From the NCBI RefSeq assembly GCF_000463015.1, contig NC_022247.1:4340001-4404000 (forward strand): a DNA stretch of 64,000 bases, given 5' to 3'. The DNA comes from Variovorax paradoxus B4. GTDB lineage: Bacteria; Pseudomonadota; Gammaproteobacteria; Burkholderiales; Burkholderiaceae_C. The stretch's first letter is position 1. The number at the start of each line of letters is the position of its first letter. The translations under genes and the position numbers were made by a program. This document shows, one piece after another, positions 36,283-43,127 of the stretch. The notes below the pieces were generated by a model. It did no database searches and was not told the origin of the DNA. It was given only the letters and a program-made list of their open reading frames with translations.

Positions 36283-37179
36283 CTACCAGAAGATCCAGAG
36301 CGCCAGGCCGCCGAAGATCGACCATTTCACGAGGTAGTACACCCGCTTGTCCCAGGCCTTGAGCCGCTTGCCGATCACGCGGATCTGGTAGATGTACTTG
36401 AACGCGCGGTTGATGCCGCCCGTCTTGTCGCCGGCCTCGTTGGGCGAACTGGCGGCAGCGAGCAGGTTCTTGGCGAACCAGCGGTTCACGGCGCTGGCCC
36501 AGCGGTACTTCAGCGGACGCTCGATGTCGCAGAACAGGATCACGCGGTCGTGGTCGGTCGTGTTCTCGGCGTAGTGGATGTAGGTTTCATCGAACACCAC
36601 GGCCTCGCCGTCGCGCCAGTGGTAGCGCTGGCCGTCCACGTCGATGTAGCAGCCCTCGACGCCCGGTGTCCACAGGCCCAGGTGGTAGCGCAACGAACCG
36701 GCGAAGGGATCGCGGTGGCGCACGAGGCGGCTGCCTGGCGGCAGCTCGGCGAACATCGCCGCCTTGATGGTGCCGATGCCCTTGAGCAATTCGGTGGTGC
36801 GCGGGCAAAGCACGGCCGCCGACGGATGCGCCTCGTCATACCACTTCAGGTAGAAGCGCTTCCAGCCGCTCTTGAAGAAGGAGTTGAAGCCCACGTCGTT
36901 GAACTGGCTCGAGGCCTTGATGCTGCCGCCGTTGCGCATGGCGAGCGCCTCTTCGCGGATGACCTGCCAGTTCTCCTCGAGCACGCGCATCTCGGGGAAC
37001 TGCGCGGGCGACAGGTACGGCGTGCTCGGCACCTTCGAGAAGATGTACATGAAGGCGTTCAGCGGCGCCAGGAAGGTCGAGTGATCAGACAGCTGTCTGA
37101 AGAAACGATGCCGGACCTGGCCGCGGAAATGAACGTAGAGCGCGCTGAGCGCGAAGATGGCAAGAATGACCCACTTCAT
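36283..37179 (-). CDS. lpxO: Lipid A 2-hydroxylase-like aspartyl/asparaginyl beta-hydroxylase
   Basis: The 298-residue protein begins with a membrane anchor MKWVILAIFALSALYVHFRGQVRHRFFRQL, nearly the LpxO pattern. It has a C-terminal beta-hydroxylase domain with the iron ligands RHRDPF (HxD) and the later His in FDETYIHYAEN. LpxO uses Fe(II), O2 and 2-oxoglutarate to 2-hydroxylate an acyl chain of lipid A at the inner membrane. Length matches the family (about 300). Two hydrophobic helices close the protein (YYLVKWSIFGGLALWIFW). An alternative is a related peptide hydroxylase. The ATG at 37179 has AGGAC upstream. Confidence 0.82.
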   Translation of the reverse strand: MKWVILAIFALSALYVHFRGQVRHRFFRQLSDHSTFLAPLNAFMYIFSKVPSTPYLSPAQFPEMRVLEENWQVIREEALAMRNGGSIKASSQFNDVGFNSFFKSGWKRFYLKWYDEAHPSAAVLCPRTTELLKGIGTIKAAMFAELPPGSRLVRHRDPFAGSLRYHLGLWTPGVEGCYIDVDGQRYHWRDGEAVVFDETYIHYAENTTDHDRVILFCDIERPLKYRWASAVNRWFAKNLLAAASSPNEAGDKTGGINRAFKYIYQIRVIGKRLKAWDKRVYYLVKWSIFGGLALWIFW

Positions 37180-37324
37180 TGTTGAAAGTGTCCTGTAGAC
37201 GGCGCCGGGGCTAACCGGGTAGTGTAAATCGTCGCCCCAAATTGGACCTGACCGCGCCTTTTGGCCGTGCCCCGAAGGAGGTTTCAGGGTGCGCCGCACG
37301 GGCTGGGGTGGGTCGCCCGCCGTG

Positions 37325-38194
37325 TCAGCGCAGCAGCTTGATCAGCGCCGCGATCTCCTCGCCGCCGAGCCCCGCCGCATCGGCGCGCTTGAAAAGGCCC
37401 GCGGCGAAAGCCGGGAATTCGGTGCTGATGCCCGCCTCCTGTGCCGTCTGCAGTATGCGCTGCGTCGCCTCGACCGAGATGCGCATCGGACTCTGCGAGA
37501 CCGTGAAATCGCCGGACTGGATCACGGCGCCCTCGTGCTGAAGGAAGGCGGCGAAGGTCGGCATGATCCCGGCCACGACGCGGCCGTACTCGGCCACGTC
37601 GAACCCCTCGTGCTCGGCGATGCGCGCGCCATGCATGAACCCGAGCAGCGTGCCATAGATGGTGGAAAGCGTCGCCAGGTCCATGGCCGCCGCGGCGCTG
37701 GCCTTCTCACCCAGGTACACGATGCCGCCGCCCAACGCCTTCAGCAGCGGCTCGGCCTCGCGGAAAGCAGCTTGTGCGCCCGACATGAGGATCGGCGTGT
37801 CGGGCTGCCCCATCTGGTCCGGAGCGGCCTGGATCGCGCCTTCGAGATGGCTGGCGCCATGCCGATGGGCCCAGGCCTCGGCCGCGAGCGCGTCGCGGGG
37901 GCTGCCGGTGGTCAGCTGGACCAGCAGGCGGCCATCCATCGCCGCCGCGACGCCATCCATCGCGAGGATGGCCTCGGCGGCGCGGTAGTCGTAGACGCAC
38001 ATCACTGCCGTCCTGGCGGCGCGCACCGCCTCGGCTGCGCTGCGCGCCCGCACCGCGCCCTTCGCGACCAGCGCATCGGCTTTCTCCGCCGTGCGGTTCC
38101 ACACCGTGACCGTGTAGCCCTGGTCGAGATAAAGCCGTGCGATGGCAATGCCCATCGAGCCCAGGCCCAGAACGGAAACTTCCTTGTTGCTCAT
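37325..38194 (-). CDS. NAD(P)-dependent oxidoreductase, imine-reductase-like
   Basis: The ATG at 38194 gives 289 residues starting MSNKEVSVLGLGSMG, a Rossmann motif of the 6-phosphogluconate/beta-hydroxyacid dehydrogenase superfamily. Features such as VTVWNRTAEKADAL and the helical domain with STIYGTLLGFMHGARIAEHEG resemble NADPH imine reductases, and no catalytic lysine of the hydroxyacid type is evident. It reduces an unknown C=N or C=O compound. It is divergent from an HxlR-type regulator and the two share a perfect operator. Confidence 0.8.
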   Translation of the reverse strand: MSNKEVSVLGLGSMGIAIARLYLDQGYTVTVWNRTAEKADALVAKGAVRARSAAEAVRAARTAVMCVYDYRAAEAILAMDGVAAAMDGRLLVQLTTGSPRDALAAEAWAHRHGASHLEGAIQAAPDQMGQPDTPILMSGAQAAFREAEPLLKALGGGIVYLGEKASAAAAMDLATLSTIYGTLLGFMHGARIAEHEGFDVAEYGRVVAGIMPTFAAFLQHEGAVIQSGDFTVSQSPMRISVEATQRILQTAQEAGISTEFPAFAAGLFKRADAAGLGGEEIAALIKLLR

Positions 38195-38264
38195 GGCGAT
38201 TCCAATGCAGATCTTGCAGGTTGTGTTGATGCCTGCATCGTAGGAATTCCACTTGCCAACAGTC

Positions 38265-38291
38265 AAGTACCTACCATAAAGTGAGGTACTT
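38265..38291. promoter_or_regulatory. HxlR-type operator
   Basis: AAGTACCT (38265-38272) and AGGTACTT (38284-38291) are a perfect eight-base inverted repeat around 11 bases. The GTAC core matches known HxlR/YodB-type sites. It lies midway between the divergent dehydrogenase and regulator genes, so one dimer could control both. Confidence 0.65.
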
Positions 38292-38318
38292 ACCGAAACG
38301 CATGTATTGGAACGGCTC

Positions 38319-38651
38319 ATGAAGGCAAAGAAGCCCTACAACTGCGGCATCGGCCCCGCATTCGAAGTCATCGGCGGCAAATGGAAAGCAGTGATCCTCT
38401 GGGAGCTTCACGTGCAGGCGCGCCGCTTCGGCGAACTGCGGCGCCTCTTGCCCGACATCAGCGAGAAGATGCTGATCCAGCAATTGCGGGAGTTGGAGGC
38501 GGACGGCCTGGTGCACCGCGAGGTGTTCCACGAGGTGCCGCCGCGGGTGGAATATTCGGAGACGAAGCTCGGTGCATCGCTCAATGCGGCACTCGGGCCG
38601 CTGGCCGATTGGGGCGACCGCTATGCGAAGCGCGCGAACGCCGCGCGCTGA
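38319..38651 (+). CDS. HxlR-family transcriptional regulator
   Basis: The 110-residue winged-helix protein has the HxlR signature: an N-terminal cysteine in YNCGIGPAFEVIGGKWKAVIL, then the MLIQQLRELEADGLVHREVFHEVPPRVEYSET wing. Such proteins sense aldehydes, quinones or thiol stress, often through that cysteine. The ATG at 38319 is preceded by GGAACGG, and a TTG at 38307 is an alternative. It probably represses the divergent dehydrogenase and itself. Confidence 0.88.
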   Translation: MKAKKPYNCGIGPAFEVIGGKWKAVILWELHVQARRFGELRRLLPDISEKMLIQQLRELEADGLVHREVFHEVPPRVEYSETKLGASLNAALGPLADWGDRYAKRANAAR

Positions 38652-38667
38652 ATGAGAGGCGGCCTCT

Positions 38668-39066
38668 TCAGGCCCAGCCGGTCTCGATCTCGGTCTTCAC
38701 CTCGGTCATGAGCCGGTGCACCGGGCACTTGCCGGCCACGCGCAGCAGTTCGTCGCGCTGCGCCTCGGTCAGCTCGCCGGTCACGCGCAAGCTCGACTTC
38801 AGCCGGTAGACGCCCTTGCGCTCCTCGCTGTCGTCGCGGTCGACGACCACCTCGATGTCTTCCACCGGCATGCCCTTGCGGCGCGCATAGATCAGCACGG
38901 TGAGCGCCTTGCAGGCGGCCAGAGACGCGTCGTACAGGTCGTGCGGCTGCGGACCTGCATCGCTGCCGCCGCCGGCCTCCGAGGCATCGATGGGAATCTC
39001 GTGGTTGCGGATCTTGAGGATGTGACGCGTGCCGGTGATGCCGTCGCGCCGGACCGTGATGCTCAT
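38668..39066 (-). CDS. OsmC-family peroxiredoxin-like protein
   Basis: The 132-residue protein has the OsmC/Ohr fold with the two expected redox cysteines: one in SLAACKALT and one in AGKCPVH. OsmC proteins reduce organic hydroperoxides in the cytoplasm. The start at 39066 has AAGGAC upstream. It is convergent with the HxlR regulator gene and downstream of the Lrp gene on the same strand. Confidence 0.87.
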   Translation of the reverse strand: MSITVRRDGITGTRHILKIRNHEIPIDASEAGGGSDAGPQPHDLYDASLAACKALTVLIYARRKGMPVEDIEVVVDRDDSEERKGVYRLKSSLRVTGELTEAQRDELLRVAGKCPVHRLMTEVKTEIETGWA

Positions 39067-39121
39067 GCCGATGTCCTTGCGGGGTGTGAATGCCGGGCGC
39101 GATGGTAGCCCGCAACCCTGC

Positions 39122-39589
39122 TCAGCGGTCGACCGCAAGCATCAGTGTTTCCTTGATCTCCTCCATCACCACGTAGCTGTGCGATTCCGCCGCCACGGGC
39201 AGCTTCTTGAGGATGTCGCCCAAGAGGTGCCGGTATTCGCTCATGCCGCTCAGGCGTGCCTTCACCAGGTAGTCGAAGCTGCCCGACACCAGGTGGCACT
39301 CGAGCACCTCGGGCATGTGCAGCAGCTCCTTGCGCACCTTGTCGAACACCTCGCCCGATTTGGCCGAGAGCTTGATCTCCACGAACACCAGCAGCGTCTT
39401 GCCCAGCGCCTCGGGCGACACATGCGCGTGGTAGCCGCTGATGACGCCGTCGCGCTCCATGCGCTTCACGCGCTCGGCGCAAGGCGATGCCGACAGGCCG
39501 ATGCGCTCGGCGAGTTCGGTCATGGAAATGCGGCCCTGGCGCTGCAGCACGTCGAGGATCTTGCGGTCGATACGGTCGAGTTCGGGCAT
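39122..39589 (-). CDS. Lrp/AsnC-family regulator, likely of dadA
   Basis: The 155-residue protein has the N-terminal HTH (RIDRKILDVLQRQGRISMTELAERIGLSASPCAERVKRMERDGVI) and a C-terminal RAM ligand domain (GSFDYLVKARL). It is divergent from dadA, the usual arrangement for an Lrp-type activator responding to alanine or another amino acid. Repeated ATTTCACTGCA-like elements lie between the two genes. Confidence 0.92.
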   Translation of the reverse strand: MPELDRIDRKILDVLQRQGRISMTELAERIGLSASPCAERVKRMERDGVISGYHAHVSPEALGKTLLVFVEIKLSAKSGEVFDKVRKELLHMPEVLECHLVSGSFDYLVKARLSGMSEYRHLLGDILKKLPVAAESHSYVVMEEIKETLMLAVDR

Positions 39590-39607
39590 TTCACTTCGCG
39601 CAGGCAG

Positions 39608-39669
39608 TTGGCAGGTTCTCTGCAGGAAATTTCACTGCAAAACTTCCAAAAACAATGAAATCCACTGCA
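39608..39669 (+). promoter_or_regulatory. Sigma-54-like element and Lrp-type repeats before dadA
   Basis: TTGGCAGGTTCTCTGCA (39608-39624) shows GG and GC 10 bases apart and TGGCA/TGCA boxes, resembling a -24/-12 promoter. Then GAAATTTCACTGCA (39626-39639) and GAAATCCACTGCA (39657-39669) repeat about three helical turns apart in AT-rich DNA, suitable for Lrp binding. The two signals could be alternatives. Only sequence resemblance supports them. Confidence 0.35.
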
Positions 39670-39717
39670 TTATGCACTTTAGATTCCATGCATTCACCTT
39701 CATTCGCGTAAATACCC

Positions 39718-41019
39718 ATGAAAGTCATCGTTCTCGGCGGCGGCGTGATCGGCACCACCACGGCCTACTATCTCGCGCGCTCCGGCGCCGACGTGACGCT
39801 GCTCGACCGGCAGGCCGGCCCGGCCGAGGAAACCAGCTTCGGCAACGCCGGGCAGGTGTCGCCGGGCTATTCGACGCCATGGGCCGCGCCCGGCATTCCG
39901 CTGAAGGCCATCAAGTGGATGTTCCAGAAGCACGCGCCGCTGTCGATCCGGCCCGACGGCACGCTGTTCCAGCTGCGCTGGATGGCGGCGATGCTGCGCA
40001 ACTGCTCGCCTGAACGCTACGCAGTCAACAAGGAACGCATGATGCGCGTGGCCGAGTACAGCCGCGGCTGCCTGCAGCAGCTGCGCGCGGAAACCGGCCT
40101 GCGCTACGAACACCGCACCGGCGGCACGCTGCAGCTGTTCCGCACGCAGGCGCAGCTCGACGCGGTACAGCGCGACATCGCGGTGCTCGAGGAATGCGGC
40201 GTGCCCTACGAACTGCTCGACCGCGATGCGCTCGCGCGCGTCGAACCCGCGCTGGCCGGCGCGCGCGACCGGCTCACGGGCGGCCTGCGCCTGCCGAACG
40301 ACGAGACTGGCGACTGCCACCTGTTCACCCGCGGCCTGGCAGACATTGCGCGCGGCATGGGCGTGGACTTCCGCTTCGGCCAGGCGGTCGAAGGGCTCGA
40401 GATGGCGGGTGACCGCATCACCGGCGTGCGCACCAGCGCCGGCAAGATCCTCACGGCCGACCGCTACGTGATGGCCTTCGGCAGCTATTCGCGCGCCGCC
40501 ATCGCATCGCTGGGGCTGGACATTCCGGTGTACCCCGTCAAGGGCTACTCGCTCACCGTGCCGCTGGTCGATGAATCGCTGGCGCCGCAATCGACCGTGC
40601 TCGACGAAACCTACAAGGTGGCCGTCACGCGCTTCGACAACCGCATCCGCGTGGGCGGCATGGCCGAACTCGGGGGCTTCGACCTGCGGCTGAATCCGCA
40701 CCGCCGCGCCACGCTCGAAAAAGTGGTGAGCGACCTCTTCCCCGGCGGCGACCTGCCGCGCGCCACCTTCTGGACCGGCCTGCGCCCGATGACGCCGGAC
40801 AGCACGCCCATCGTCGGCGCCACGCGCTATGCAAACCTGTTCCTCAACACCGGCCACGGCACGCTCGGCTGGACCATGGCCTGCGGCTCGGGCAAGCTCA
40901 TCTCCGACCTCGTGACCGGCCAGCGTCCGGAGATCCGCACCGATGGCCTGGCGATGGACCGCTACGAACAGGGCTCATCGCGCGCAACGCGCCCGAACCC
41001 GGCGACGGCACACGCTTGA
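39718..41019 (+). CDS. dadA: D-amino acid dehydrogenase small subunit
   Basis: This 433-residue flavoprotein has the FAD motif [21 protein letters not shown], the DadA landmark [22 protein letters not shown], and the C-terminal [48 protein letters not shown]. It deaminates D-alanine and other D-amino acids to keto acids and passes electrons to the respiratory chain at the inner membrane. An Lrp-type gene is divergent from it. No alanine racemase (dadX) follows, because the next gene is convergent. Confidence 0.95.
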   Translation: MKVIVLGGGVIGTTTAYYLARSGADVTLLDRQAGPAEETSFGNAGQVSPGYSTPWAAPGIPLKAIKWMFQKHAPLSIRPDGTLFQLRWMAAMLRNCSPERYAVNKERMMRVAEYSRGCLQQLRAETGLRYEHRTGGTLQLFRTQAQLDAVQRDIAVLEECGVPYELLDRDALARVEPALAGARDRLTGGLRLPNDETGDCHLFTRGLADIARGMGVDFRFGQAVEGLEMAGDRITGVRTSAGKILTADRYVMAFGSYSRAAIASLGLDIPVYPVKGYSLTVPLVDESLAPQSTVLDETYKVAVTRFDNRIRVGGMAELGGFDLRLNPHRRATLEKVVSDLFPGGDLPRATFWTGLRPMTPDSTPIVGATRYANLFLNTGHGTLGWTMACGSGKLISDLVTGQRPEIRTDGLAMDRYEQGSSRATRPNPATAHA

Positions 41020-41031
41020 TGCAGCGGCCGC

Positions 41032-42114
41032 TCAGGCGGCCTTTGCTATCGGAATGACTGCGCCGGTCATGCCGCGATGGACCTCCGCCTCGCCGTGCTT
41101 CGCCAGCAGCTGCATCAGGTGCTTGCGGATCAGCATGCCGGGCCGGTCCGATTCCATCGAATACTCGACGCCGCGCCGGCGCGTGTCCACCAGCGCGTCG
41201 GGGTCGGTCGATTCGAGGATGTCCTTGTCCTCGCGCGTGACCGCCTCGTCGAAGTCGATCAGCATCTGCGCCGTGCAGTCGGCCTCGGTGTCGTTACGGA
41301 ACAGCCATTGGCACAGCTGCATGCGGCCGTCGTCGATGGGCGTGAAGCAGTTGATGATGATGTGGCGCACGCCGCTCGGATATTCGATGTCGAGCCGGCG
41401 CGAGAACGGCAGGAAGTAGGCGTTGCGCATATGGCGCGTGGTGATCGGCTCGGTCACGCCGCTGATGGCGTGGAACTTCGCCGGGTTGACCGCCTCGATC
41501 ACCGTCTCGGCATGGAAGCCGCCCTCGTTCTCCACCAGTTCGTACTTGCTCGGTTTCGGGCTCGCGGCCACGCCGAAGGTGGCGCGGTGCACGAAGCTGA
41601 AATGCGAGTTGTCGAACGAGTTCTCGAGGGCTCGCATCGGGCTGGTCTGCCACTCTTCGTAGAACTGGAAGATCGTGCGGTAGCCCGGGTCGTCGAATTC
41701 CGGAATCGCCGGAATGTCGGCGATGGGCTCCTCGAGCGCCACCCATGCGTGACCGTAGCGCGCGGTGCAGCGGTAGGCGGTGGTGCGGTACTCCGGCGAG
41801 ATCTTGCGGTCGGCCTCGTACTGCGGAATGCGGATCACCTGCCCGCTGCGGTCGTAGGTCCAGCCGTGGTAGCCGCACTGGATGGCGCCCTGGCCGCAGG
41901 CCTTGCCTTCGCCATCGACGCACCAGCCTTTCGACAACTTCGCTGTGCGATGGCAGCAGCGGTCGCGCAGCGCGGCGGGCTGGCCGTCGGCATCGATGAA
42001 GAGAACGATGTCTTCGCCCAGCAGCGTGAAGGGCTTCGGGCCGTTGGCCAGTTCGGTGAGCGGCATGACGGCATGCCAGAACTTGCGGAAGACGGGTTGT
42101 TGGGTGACGAGCAT
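41032..42114 (-). CDS. Rieske non-heme iron oxygenase alpha subunit under xanthine riboswitch control
   Basis: The 360-residue protein has a Rieske [2Fe-2S] site with Cys53/His55 (RCCHRTAKLS) and Cys80/His83 (CGYHGW). The loop between them is 24 residues, longer than usual, with two extra cysteines. The catalytic iron motif follows in ENSFDNSHFSFVH (Asp168, His171, His176). Such enzymes hydroxylate or N-demethylate ring compounds using electrons from a reductase, but none is adjacent. AAGGAG lies seven bases before the ATG at 42114. The leader holds a xanthine riboswitch and a sigma-54-like promoter, so a purine, such as a methylxanthine or oxopurine, is a good substrate guess. Confidence 0.88.
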   Translation of the reverse strand: MLVTQQPVFRKFWHAVMPLTELANGPKPFTLLGEDIVLFIDADGQPAALRDRCCHRTAKLSKGWCVDGEGKACGQGAIQCGYHGWTYDRSGQVIRIPQYEADRKISPEYRTTAYRCTARYGHAWVALEEPIADIPAIPEFDDPGYRTIFQFYEEWQTSPMRALENSFDNSHFSFVHRATFGVAASPKPSKYELVENEGGFHAETVIEAVNPAKFHAISGVTEPITTRHMRNAYFLPFSRRLDIEYPSGVRHIIINCFTPIDDGRMQLCQWLFRNDTEADCTAQMLIDFDEAVTREDKDILESTDPDALVDTRRRGVEYSMESDRPGMLIRKHLMQLLAKHGEAEVHRGMTGAVIPIAKAA

Positions 42115-42121
42115 GCGTGGA

Positions 42122-42197
42122 CTCCTTCTGTTGCGCGTGGGTACGAACGAACCTGAAAGAGCAATTTCCTGCCGCAAGGGCTGAACGCTTCTACTCT
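42122..42197 (-). ncRNA. Xanthine riboswitch (NMT1-motif RNA) of the Rieske gene, with anti-Shine-Dalgarno
   Basis: On the minus strand AGAGTAGAAGCGTTCA (42197-42182) and GGAAATTGCTCT (42169-42158) form the aptamer core. P1 is AGAG with CTCT, and P2 is a short GCC-CTTGC-GGC hairpin. The join is CAGGAAA instead of CCGGAAA. The strand CTCTTTC (42161-42155), overlapping P1, can pair along seven bases (one G-U) with the ribosome site GAAGGAG (42128-42122). Ligand-stabilised P1 would free that site, predicting an ON switch. The gene starts at 42114. Confidence 0.82.
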
Positions 42198-42210
42198 GCG
42201 CCACCTGCCA

Positions 42211-42227
42211 TGCAAATTGCGCGCCCG
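42211..42227 (-). promoter_or_regulatory. Sigma-54-like promoter of the Rieske gene
   Basis: On the minus strand CGGGCGCGCAATTTGCA has GG and GC 10 bases apart and a perfect TTTGCA -12 box. The -24 box is weaker (GGGCGCG for TGGCACG). GC is 14 bases before the riboswitch, the same geometry as the other two copies. A sigma-70 alternative (TTGGAC at 42257-42252, CACAAT at 42234-42229, 17 apart) also exists. Confidence 0.5.
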
Positions 42228-42300
42228 GATTGTGGCGCGCATCGGCCACGCGTCCAAGCCCAAGCCGCAATGTCCGAGCAAAAAACCGTGGCATGCGGCT

Positions 42301-42317
42301 CTGGCATGGGTCGTGCA
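42301..42317 (+). promoter_or_regulatory. Sigma-54-like promoter of the deaminase-ureD unit
   Basis: CTGGCATGGGTCGTGCA differs from YTGGCACGRNNNTTGCW at two constrained positions and has GG-N10-GC. The GC pair is 15 bases before the riboswitch P1 strand at 42332, so the expected start site falls right before the aptamer. Confidence 0.6.
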
Positions 42318-42331
42318 TGAACTCCCGCGAG

Positions 42332-42391
42332 AGAGTAGAAGCGTTCAGCAGCGCACGCACCACCCTTGTGCGCTCGCCCGGAAATTGCTCT
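42332..42391 (+). ncRNA. Xanthine riboswitch (NMT1-motif RNA) of the deaminase-ureD unit
   Basis: AGAGTAGAAGCGTTCA (42332-42347) and CCCGGAAATTGCTCT (42377-42391) form the aptamer. P1 is AGAG with CTCT, fully paired. P2 is a strong hairpin, GC-A-GCGCAC (42348-42356) with GTGCGC-T-CGC (42368-42377). The sequence is the closest of the three to the known class consensus. It is divergent from the copy at 42158-42197, about 135 bases apart. Its platform is the terminator at 42400-42414. Confidence 0.87.
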
Positions 42392-42399
42392 TGAAGTAC

Positions 42400-42414
42400 C
42401 TTCTGCTTTTTTTT
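42400..42414 (+). terminator. Riboswitch-linked terminator strand
   Basis: CTTCTGC (42400-42406) is followed directly by eight T (42407-42414). CTTCTGC can pair along seven bases (one G-U) with GTAGAAG (42335-42341) of the aptamer, enclosing P2 and giving a terminator only when the aptamer is not formed. A four-pair GAAG/CTTC hairpin next to it is a weaker alternative. Ligand binding would then allow read-through. Confidence 0.55.
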
Positions 42415-42570
42415 GCGCGCGGCCACGGCCTGGGCGACATCGAGAAGCTCACGCTCGAGCAGTGGGTCGCCGACATACTCGGCCTCAAGGTCAAGCCCTC
42501 GTCCGACGCCATCATCAACACGTCGATGCTGCCATCGCGCAACGAACGCATGATTCCCATCAAGGCATGA
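42415..42570 (+). pseudogene. Remnant of a deleted gene (C-terminal tail) between riboswitch and deaminase
   Basis: The frame ending in TGA at 42568-42570 reads GHGLGDIEKLTLEQWVADIL, then LGLKVKPSSDAIINTSMLPS and RNERMIPIKA. It looks like a normal protein C-terminus with ordinary codon use. No start codon with a ribosome site exists after the T tract, and its stop overlaps the deaminase start (ATGA), as expected for a once-coupled operon gene. I infer that a deletion joined the riboswitch to the last 50 or so codons of a lost gene. The family was not recognised. A very short protein from an internal ATG near 42529 is possible but unlikely. Confidence 0.5.
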
Positions 42571-43091
42571 ACTTCAGCAACAGCAATTCCATACTCCCCG
42601 AAGAAACCACCCTCGACGAACGCGACGGACGCTACCTGCGCAAGGCCATCGTCTGGTCGCATGCGGCGCGCCGCCGCGGCAACCGGCCCTTCGGATCGGT
42701 CATCGTCTCGGCAACCGGAGAAGTGCTGGCCGAAGCCGGCAACAGCAACGCCGAGACCGGCGACTGCACGGCGCATGCGGAGGTGAACGCCCTGCGCGCA
42801 CTTGCGGGGCGCGGCCTCTCGCGCGAGGAACTCGCCGGCGCCACCCTCTATGCATCGGGCGAGCCCTGCGTGATGTGCGCGGGCGCGATCTTCTGGTCGA
42901 ACATCGGCCGCGTGGTGTTCGGCATCGACGCCGAGCGGCTGCGCGTGTTCCGCGGCGAGCGGCAGGACCAGCGCGATGCCGAGCTGTCGTGCCGTGACGT
43001 GTTCCGCGCCTCGCCGCATCCGATCGAATGCATTGGGCCCGCGCTGCTCGACGAAGCGAGCGCTGCGCACGACGGCGCCTGGGGCAGCTAG
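42567..43091 (+). CDS. Guanine-deaminase-like enzyme (CDA superfamily), riboswitch-controlled
   Basis: The 174-residue protein has the zinc site His70/Glu72 (TAHAEVNAL), Cys101 and Cys104 (GEPCVMCAGAIFW). It resembles bacterial guanine deaminases of the cytidine-deaminase fold, which turn guanine into xanthine and ammonia. Control by a xanthine riboswitch supports a purine role. It is a paralogue of the protein at 32881. The start overlaps the stop of an upstream remnant frame. ureD follows after 36 bases. Confidence 0.87.
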   Translation: MNFSNSNSILPEETTLDERDGRYLRKAIVWSHAARRRGNRPFGSVIVSATGEVLAEAGNSNAETGDCTAHAEVNALRALAGRGLSREELAGATLYASGEPCVMCAGAIFWSNIGRVVFGIDAERLRVFRGERQDQRDAELSCRDVFRASPHPIECIGPALLDEASAAHDGAWGS

Positions 43092-43127
43092 CCACGGAGA
43101 GCCGTGCGGGGCGAATAGACTCGTTGG

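Noticed and set aside
42391..42570. TTG at 42391 as the start of a 59-residue protein
   Set aside because: It lies inside riboswitch P1 and before the T tract, without a ribosome site. The frame is better read as a gene remnant.
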